From: Hyphomicrobiales bacterium | GTDB lineage: Bacteria; Pseudomonadota; Alphaproteobacteria; Rhizobiales; Afifellaceae | DNA: 11,331 bases | Reading direction: 5' to 3' | NCBI GenBank assembly: GCA_013812985.1 | Contig: JACCSN010000612.1 | Coordinates: 1 to 11,331 of the forward strand | Shown: one piece after another, positions 6,875 to 11,331 of the stretch | Numbering within the stretch: position 1 is the stretch's first letter | Layout of the letters: each line of letters starts with the position of its first letter | The notes under the pieces: generated by a model | What the model was told of the DNA's origin: nothing | Databases searched by the model: none | What the model saw: the letters and a program-made list of their open reading frames with translations, nothing else | Position numbers and translations under genes: made by a program

Positions 6875-7870
6875 GTGAGCATTCTTGTGACCGGCGGGGC
6901 CGGCTATATCGGCAGTCATACGGTCCACGCTTTGGTGGACAGGGGTGAGGAGGTTGTCGTCATCGACAACCTGTCGACCGGGTCGGCTTCGCTCCTCTCC
7001 GGCGCCGCCGAGCTGGTGGTCGGCGACATCGGAGACAGCGGCCTGCTCGCCCGGCTCTTCAGCGAGCATCGCATTTCGGCGATCATCCATTTCGCCGGTT
7101 CGATTGTCGTGCCGGAATCGGTCAGCGATCCACTGAAATATTACGGCAACAACACGGTCCGCTCGCACGCGCTGATCGCAGCGGCGGTTCAGGCGGGCGC
7201 GCCGCATTTCATCTTCTCGTCCACGGCGGCCGTGTATGGCGAGCCCGCGTCGGTGCCGGTCGAGGAGACGACGCCGTTCGCGCCGATGTCGCCCTACGGG
7301 ACCTCCAAGATGATGACCGAGCTGATGCTGCGCGATGTCGCGGCGGCGCACGATTTCCGCTACGCGGCGCTTCGCTACTTCAACGTCGCCGGCGCCGATC
7401 CCAAGGGGCGCACCGGCCAGACCACGCCGGACGCCACGCACCTGATCAAGGTGGCGTGCCAGGCCGCTTTAGGCCAGCGCGAGGGACTCGCCGTCTTCGG
7501 GACCGATTATCCCACCAGGGATGGCACTTGCATCCGCGATTATATCCACGTGAGCGATCTCGCCGAGGCGCATGTCCTCGCGCTCGACTACCTGCGCGCC
7601 GGAGAGGATAGCCTGGCGCTGAACTGCGGCTACGGCGCCGGTTTCTCGGTGCTGGATGTGGTCGAGGCGGTGAAGCGCGTGAGCGGAGTCGATTTTCCCG
7701 TGACGATGGCCGCGCGTCGTCCCGGCGATCCGGCCGCGCTGATTGCCGGCGCCGGGCGCATCCGCGAAGCACTCGGCTGGCGGCCGGAGCACGAGGATCT
7801 CGACGGCATCGTGGCCGACGCCTTTCGCTGGGAGACGGCGCTCCGGGACCGCCGCCGCAACTCTGCGTGA
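6875..7870 (+). CDS. galE: UDP-glucose 4-epimerase
   Basis: A 331-residue protein, the usual length for GalE, with a GTG start at 6875 supported by GAAGGAG at 6858-6864. It interconverts UDP-glucose and UDP-galactose in the cytoplasm, using bound NAD. The N-terminal Rossmann motif is VTGGAGYIGSH (5-15), followed by VIDNLSTGS (29-37). The catalytic Ser/Tyr/Lys set of extended short-chain dehydrogenases is seen in SSTAAVYG (115-122) and SPYGTSKMMTE (138-148). RYFNVAGADP follows, as in GalE, and the C-terminal half carries the GTDYPTRDGTCIRDYIHVSDLA block, which is also characteristic. The gene stands alone, divergent from the polysaccharide-synthase-like gene and convergent with the mmcQ-like gene. 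A supply of UDP-galactose for a surface glycan is a plausible role. Some GalE proteins also act on GlcNAc/GalNAc; the sequence alone does not settle this. Confidence 0.95.
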   Translation: MSILVTGGAGYIGSHTVHALVDRGEEVVVIDNLSTGSASLLSGAAELVVGDIGDSGLLARLFSEHRISAIIHFAGSIVVPESVSDPLKYYGNNTVRSHALIAAAVQAGAPHFIFSSTAAVYGEPASVPVEETTPFAPMSPYGTSKMMTELMLRDVAAAHDFRYAALRYFNVAGADPKGRTGQTTPDATHLIKVACQAALGQREGLAVFGTDYPTRDGTCIRDYIHVSDLAEAHVLALDYLRAGEDSLALNCGYGAGFSVLDVVEAVKRVSGVDFPVTMAARRPGDPAALIAGAGRIREALGWRPEHEDLDGIVADAFRWETALRDRRRNSA

Positions 7871-7877
7871 GGCTCTT

Positions 7878-7920
7878 CCCGGGCTCGTCTGTAGCGCTGT
7901 CTCCAGTGGTGGCGAGCGGG
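7878..7920. terminator. Weak candidate terminator between galE and the mmcQ-like gene
   Basis: In the 58-bp gap between two converging genes, CCCG(GG)CTCG (7878-7887) can pair with CGAGCGGG (7913-7920). This gives eight base pairs with a two-base bulge and a 25-base loop. No T-run follows. The call rests mainly on position. Confidence 0.2.
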
Positions 7921-7928
7921 TAGCCGGA

Positions 7929-8306
7929 TCAGCGCTGCCCGGCCTCGTATCCGGCGACCAGCCGCTTCGGCGCCTTCACGCGCCAAGCCCGGTCGAGGTG
8001 ATGCTTCAGCCGCTCCGCATCCATGCGCGACAGGCGCGCCAGCACGGCCGGCCAGCCCTTGTAATGGTCCGTCTCGAAGAAGATGTCCGGCTGCAGCTCC
8101 ATCAGGAGCTCTTTCTCCTCCATCGGGCAGAGCAGGACCAGCGTGTCGGCGCCCTTCAGCCGGCAGAAGCTCTTGCCGCGCACCTTGAGCGACGGCGTTC
8201 CGTACCACGTGCACTCCTCGGTCTCCGGCCAGCGGGCTTCGGCGAGCGCCGCCCGCACCGGCGCGAACGCGGCGTCGAGGGCCGCTGGCGCTCCCGTCGC
8301 GTTCAC
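7929..8306 (-). CDS. MmcQ/YjbR-like family protein
   Basis: A 125-residue protein. The GTG start at 8306-8304 overlaps the TGA of the preceding hydratase gene in a GTGA arrangement, so translation is probably coupled. The same frame is open much further upstream, but that part is antisense-like nonsense relative to the hydratase. Features of the family are the early WPETEECTWYGTPSLKVRGK (26-45), then FCRLKG, a hydrophobic LVLLCPMEEKELLM strand/helix, FETDHYKGWPAVLARLSRMD (77-96) and a C-terminal helix ending in KAPKRL. The family has a CyaY-like fold. It is often labelled DNA-binding, but a conserved biochemical function is not established. It is the last gene of the lutB-lutC-hydratase operon. 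Its presence there looks like incidental co-transcription or an accessory role; I cannot say which. Confidence 0.8.
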   Translation of the reverse strand: MNATGAPAALDAAFAPVRAALAEARWPETEECTWYGTPSLKVRGKSFCRLKGADTLVLLCPMEEKELLMELQPDIFFETDHYKGWPAVLARLSRMDAERLKHHLDRAWRVKAPKRLVAGYEAGQR

Positions 8307-9103
8307 ATGATGCGGCACGAAACCTGACCCAAAATGCCGAAATCGGCGGCGACCGTATCGCCGGGCGCGATGGCGAGCGGGATGAGGCACGTGCCGGTCG
8401 TGACGACCTGGCCGGCCTTCAAAGTGACGCCGAGATCCGACAATTCGTTGACCAGCCACGCCAGCGCGACCAGCGGGTCGCCGAGGACGTTCGCCCCGCG
8501 GCCTTCCCGATCGAGGGTGCAGGATTTTCCGGTCACCGCGCCTCTCACGGCGTGGCGTACAAGATCGACGTTCCGCCAGGTTTCGGGCGCTGCCGGGCCG
8601 AGCACGAAAAGCTGGGCGCAAGAATTGTCGGCGATGAGCTGCGGCGCGCCCACGACGGTGAAGTCCTCGTAGCGGGAATCGGGTATCTCGATAGCCGGAT
8701 GCAGCGCGGCGACTGCGTCGAGCGCTTCCGCGCGGCTATAGGGCGCAAGCCGCGGCGGCAGGTCCCGCGCCATCCGGAAGGCGAATTCCGCTTCCGCCAC
8801 CCGCATGTGATTGGCGCCGATCGACACCGCCGCGCCGCTTTCCCGGACGGTCTCGGCCAGAATTCGGCCGGCGAGCGGGCCGTCGACATTGATGTGGGCC
8901 TGGCCGGCGGCGCTGGTGGCGGCGATCTTCCAGCCGAACAGCGGCGCCCGGCTGCCGGCTTCGAGAAGCGCCTGAATGGCGTAGCCCTCGGCGCGGTTCG
9001 TAGGGCGGAGCCGCGGCGGCAGGCAGGCAAGGCGGCTCCCTTCCCGCCAGTGCCGCCGCAGCAGATCGGAGGCCGCCTGCAAGTCTGCCGCGCTCAGCGT
9101 CAC
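8303..9103 (-). CDS. 2-keto-4-pentenoate hydratase / fumarylacetoacetate hydrolase family protein (MhpD-like)
   Basis: A 266-residue protein with a GTG start at 9103, 7 bp after the lutC stop; its own stop overlaps the next gene by 4 nt. MhpD-type enzymes add water to 2-hydroxypenta-2,4-dienoate-type substrates in aromatic meta-cleavage pathways, while close relatives are decarboxylases or hydrolases with the same fold. Visible family features are FGWKIA with Lys59, the metal-ligand cluster AEAEFAF (103-109; Glu104 and Glu106) plus a third acid at Glu139 in AIEIPDSR, an LIADN segment (156-160), and the C-terminal block GANVLGDPLVALAWLVNEL (203-221) followed by LKAGQVVTTGT (228-238). No aromatic-degradation genes are nearby. 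Sitting inside a lutBC operon, it may act on a hydroxy- or keto-acid; the substrate is unknown. The family call is strong. Confidence 0.88.
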   Translation of the reverse strand: MTLSAADLQAASDLLRRHWREGSRLACLPPRLRPTNRAEGYAIQALLEAGSRAPLFGWKIAATSAAGQAHINVDGPLAGRILAETVRESGAAVSIGANHMRVAEAEFAFRMARDLPPRLAPYSRAEALDAVAALHPAIEIPDSRYEDFTVVGAPQLIADNSCAQLFVLGPAAPETWRNVDLVRHAVRGAVTGKSCTLDREGRGANVLGDPLVALAWLVNELSDLGVTLKAGQVVTTGTCLIPLAIAPGDTVAADFGILGQVSCRIM

Positions 9104-9110
9104 GGCCGCG

Positions 9111-9782
9111 TCACCCGACCACCAGGATATGCAGCGCGCGCGGCCCGTGCGCGCCGAGGATGAGCGTCTGCTCGATATCGGCGGAGCGTGACGGGCCGGT
9201 GACGAAGTTCACGGTGCGCGGCAGGACGCCGGGGCCGTTAAGCGCCCGCAGATGCCGCCAGACGCTCTCGTAGTCGCCAGAAATGTCCTTCGCCTCGATC
9301 ATGACGATATGTGTGTCGGGCAGGAAGTTCAGCGTGGTCGGGTTGTCGGGGCCGGAGAGGAGCACCAGCGTGCCGGTCTCCGCCACCCCGGCGAAAGCAT
9401 AGCTGAGCGCGACGGCGTCGCCGCCGTCCGAGGGGCCAATGCGGCGCTCCAGATGCGGCTCACGTTCCCATGGCAGCCGATGGAGGACGGGGTCGGAGCC
9501 GGTGCGGATTTGCAGCGGCAGATTATGCCTGCGCAGCTGCTCGGCGAGGGCGGCGGGCACCTCGTCGGCCGCGTTAAGCCGCCGCACGGTCGCCGACACC
9601 CGTTCCGCCATCACGCAGAACAGCGCGACCCGCTCATCCTGCGGCAGCTGCCCGCGGGCGGGGATCAGGTTCGGCAGTGGCACGGCGAGCCGCGCATCGA
9701 CGTCCGACCGGCGCGCCGTCTCCTCGCCGGAGACTCCAAGCGCACGGCGTACCTTGCCAAGGACGGCGTCGCGGCCGTTCAC
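9111..9782 (-). CDS. lutC: Lactate utilization protein C (LUD-domain, YkgG/LutC family)
   Basis: A 223-residue protein. The GTG start at 9782-9780 overlaps the lutB TGA as GTGA. The frame stays open for another 154 codons upstream, but that extension is antisense-like nonsense over lutB. LutC is the LUD-domain subunit of the LutABC complex, which oxidises L-lactate to pyruvate in the cytoplasm. Signature stretches are the central AGVAETGTLVLLSGPDN (131-147), the NFLPDTHIVMI strand (152-162) and the C-terminal FVTGPSRSADIEQTLILGAHGPR (193-215). These are typical of the DUF162/LUD family. The N-terminal part is helical and variable, as expected. It is coupled to lutB upstream and separated by only 7 bp from the hydratase gene downstream. 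The length is normal and nothing appears broken. Confidence 0.92.
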   Translation of the reverse strand: MNGRDAVLGKVRRALGVSGEETARRSDVDARLAVPLPNLIPARGQLPQDERVALFCVMAERVSATVRRLNAADEVPAALAEQLRRHNLPLQIRTGSDPVLHRLPWEREPHLERRIGPSDGGDAVALSYAFAGVAETGTLVLLSGPDNPTTLNFLPDTHIVMIEAKDISGDYESVWRHLRALNGPGVLPRTVNFVTGPSRSADIEQTLILGAHGPRALHILVVG

Positions 9783-11215
9783 GCTACTTTGGCTCCGGCC
9801 TGCCTTCTCGCGCGATACTGGTCCATGAACGTCCGCCCCTCCGGCGCCGGCATGTCGCGGTGCTTCGTCCAGCTGCCGGCGAGCGGCAGGCGCCTGAAGC
9901 GGCCTCGGCCGATCCCCAGGTTTCCAAGCCCCCGCATGGCGATCCGCGTCGCCAGCCGGTAGAGCTTCGGCCGGGTGGCGAGACAGGCCCAGAGGCGCAG
10001 GCCCCAGCGCTGCGTGGCCGGGGAGAGCGCCCGCTCGAACTCGCGCTCGCGCCAGTGCCGCATCAGCTTGGGCAGCGGAATCATCATCGGGCAGACGCTC
10101 TCGCACCGCCCGCAGAAGCTGGAGGCGTTCGGCAAATCGCGCGTCGCCTCCAGCCCGAAGATGGCGGGATCGAGCACCGCCCCCATCGGGCCGGGATAGG
10201 TGGCGCCGTATGCGTGGCCGCCGACCGCGTGATAAATCGGGCAATGGTTCATGCAGGCGCCGCAGCGGATGCAGCGCAGCATCTCCTGGAATTCGGTGCC
10301 GAGCATCGCCGTGCGGCCGTTGTCGAGGAGCACGACGTGGTATTCCTCCGGCCCGTCCGGGTCGCCCGGCCGGCGCGGGCCGGTGGAGAAGGTCGTGTAG
10401 ACCGAGATCTCCTGGCCGGTGGCGGAGCGGGCGAGCACGCGGAGGATCGTCGAGACGTCCTCCAGCGTCGGCACGATCTTCTCGACCGAGGCGATCACGA
10501 CGTGGACGCGCGGCAGGATCTGGGTAAGGTCGCCGTTGCCCTCGTTGGTGACGATGACGGATGTGCCGGTCTCGGCGATGAGGAAGTTGGCGCCGGTCAC
10601 GCCGACATCGGCGGCTAGGAAGCGGGCGCGGAGTTCTTCGCGCGCCTCGGCCAGGAGCGAGGTCGGCTCGGTGAGGTCGCGGGCGGGATCGAGATGTGTG
10701 TGGACGCGGCGGAAATCCGCCTCGACCTGATCGCGATTCACATGAACGGCGGGCGCGATGATGTGGCTCGGCGTCTCGCCGCGCAGCTGGATGATGTACT
10801 CGCCGAGATCGGTCTCGACGGGGGTGATCCCGTTCGCTTCCAGGTGCTCGTTGAGGCCGATCTCCTCGGAGATCATCGACTTGCCCTTGGTGACCGTGCG
10901 CGCGCCGGCTTTTCGGCAGATGTCGAGGATGATCGCGCGCGCATCCGCCGCGCTTTCGGCGAAGTGGACGTGTCCGCCGGACGCCAGGACCCGCGCCTCG
11001 TAAGCCTCGAGATAAAGGTCGAGATGATCGAGCGTGTGGTCCTTCAGCGCCCGCGCCGCCTCGCGCAGAGCGTCGAATTCCGGCAGCGCGGCGGCGGCCG
11101 CAGCGCGCTTGTCGACGAAATGGCTGCGCACGTTGCTCAGCGCCCGCTGCAGCTGCGGGTCGACCAGCGCGACCCTGGCGTTGGCCTTGAAGTTCTGGGC
11201 GGTGATCGCGGTCAT
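9779..11215 (-). CDS. lutB: Lactate utilization iron-sulfur protein B
   Basis: A 478-residue protein, the usual length for LutB, starting with an ATG at 11215 that overlaps the upstream TGA as ATGA. LutB is the iron-sulfur and LUD-domain subunit of the cytoplasmic L-lactate oxidation complex (LutABC, also YkgEFG). The LUD part includes KGKSMISEEIGLNEHLE (110-126), the GEYIIQL strand and IAETGTSVIVTNEGNGD (213-229). Two 4Fe-4S motifs follow: C315-x2-C318-x2-C321-x3-C325 with a trailing Pro, and C368-x2-C371-x3-C375 with a trailing Pro. The C-terminal 100 residues are basic with Trp-containing helices, as in the family. lutC follows with a 4-nt overlap. The gene before it is not lutA but a DUF29 protein, so lutA must lie outside the window or elsewhere. 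Loss of lutA cannot be judged from here. Confidence 0.95.
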   Translation of the reverse strand: MTAITAQNFKANARVALVDPQLQRALSNVRSHFVDKRAAAAAALPEFDALREAARALKDHTLDHLDLYLEAYEARVLASGGHVHFAESAADARAIILDICRKAGARTVTKGKSMISEEIGLNEHLEANGITPVETDLGEYIIQLRGETPSHIIAPAVHVNRDQVEADFRRVHTHLDPARDLTEPTSLLAEAREELRARFLAADVGVTGANFLIAETGTSVIVTNEGNGDLTQILPRVHVVIASVEKIVPTLEDVSTILRVLARSATGQEISVYTTFSTGPRRPGDPDGPEEYHVVLLDNGRTAMLGTEFQEMLRCIRCGACMNHCPIYHAVGGHAYGATYPGPMGAVLDPAIFGLEATRDLPNASSFCGRCESVCPMMIPLPKLMRHWREREFERALSPATQRWGLRLWACLATRPKLYRLATRIAMRGLGNLGIGRGRFRRLPLAGSWTKHRDMPAPEGRTFMDQYRARRQAGAKVA

Positions 11216-11331
11216 TCCGGCATCCAGTCAGGATCGCGGAGCTGGTCCAAGGCGTAGGGGCAGTCCGTCGGAAATACGTCGCGAGCTAGTCCTGTTTCAT
11301 CAGCTGCCCGGAGAACGGCTCCCCTATACGC
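11212..11331 (-). CDS. DUF29 family protein, C-terminal fragment cut by the window edge
   Basis: A frame is open from the window edge to a TGA at 11214-11212, giving 39 residues. It ends in a stretch that includes ETGLARDVFPTDCPYALDQL and stops at PDWMPE. From memory this is the characteristic end of DUF29 proteins: a helix of the type AxxETGL, then FP-x3-CP-x3-LxxL and a final aspartate/tryptophan-PE. DUF29 is common in cyanobacteria and alphaproteobacteria and its function is unknown. The stop overlaps the lutB ATG in an ATGA arrangement, so the two are almost certainly co-transcribed and translationally coupled. The alternative is an unrelated protein that happens to end this way, but the combined cysteine-proline and terminal WMPE pattern makes DUF29 the better call. 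Confidence 0.65.
   Translation of the reverse strand, partial: AYRGAVLRAADETGLARDVFPTDCPYALDQLRDPDWMPE

Noticed and set aside
8307..8621. Upstream extension of the mmcQ-like gene
   Set aside because: It overlaps the hydratase gene in another frame with no family resemblance. The GTG at 8306 gives the normal family length.
9783..10244. Upstream extension of lutC in the same frame
   Set aside because: It overlaps lutB in a different frame and reads as low-complexity Arg/Ala sequence. The GTGA overlap start at 9782 fits the family length.
9677..10618. A 313-codon open frame on the + strand
   Set aside because: It is antisense to lutB and lutC, and its composition is typical of a shadow frame.
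1..11331. CRISPR arrays, tRNA or rRNA genes, insertion sequences, phage or defence genes
   Set aside because: I saw no regular repeat-spacer pattern, tRNA-like cloverleaf, transposase motif or recognisable defence protein in the frames on either strand.

Overview
This window is GC-rich (about two thirds G+C by eye) and comes from a bacterial chromosome, most likely an alphaproteobacterium. Pointers to that class are a DUF983 protein, a HWE-type histidine kinase, a DUF29 protein and frequent GTG/TTG starts. I cannot name a genus. There are no rRNA or tRNA genes, CRISPR arrays, insertion sequences or phage genes. I found no clear undescribed multi-gene system. The most notable points are a broken FAD oxidoreductase, a tightly overlapping lutBC-type operon with unusual members, and two proteins that have lost a family-defining histidine.

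Left part (1-2993): the N-terminal part of a trypsin-like (S1C) protein runs leftward off the window. A divergent promoter region separates it from a DUF983 zinc-ribbon membrane protein on the + strand. That gene converges on a three-PAS HWE histidine kinase on the - strand, with overlapping inverted repeats at the junction.

Middle (2994-7928): a small unknown protein (-) is divergent from a COG1233-type FAD oxidoreductase (+). The oxidoreductase has an apparent internal deletion of about 50 bp near its 3' end that shifts the frame. It converges on a two-gene - strand unit, a processive family 2 glycosyltransferase followed by a small membrane protein. galE (UDP-glucose 4-epimerase) is divergent from this pair. 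A galactose-containing surface glycan is a plausible shared theme, but this is inference.

Right part (7929-11331): a - strand operon runs, in transcription order, DUF29 protein (truncated by the window edge), lutB, lutC, a 2-keto-4-pentenoate hydratase/FAH-type protein, and a MmcQ/YjbR-like protein. Three of its four junctions are 4-nt start/stop overlaps and the fourth is a 7-nt gap, so it looks translationally coupled. LutB and LutC are the iron-sulfur and LUD-domain parts of the L-lactate oxidation complex. lutA is not in the visible part of the operon.
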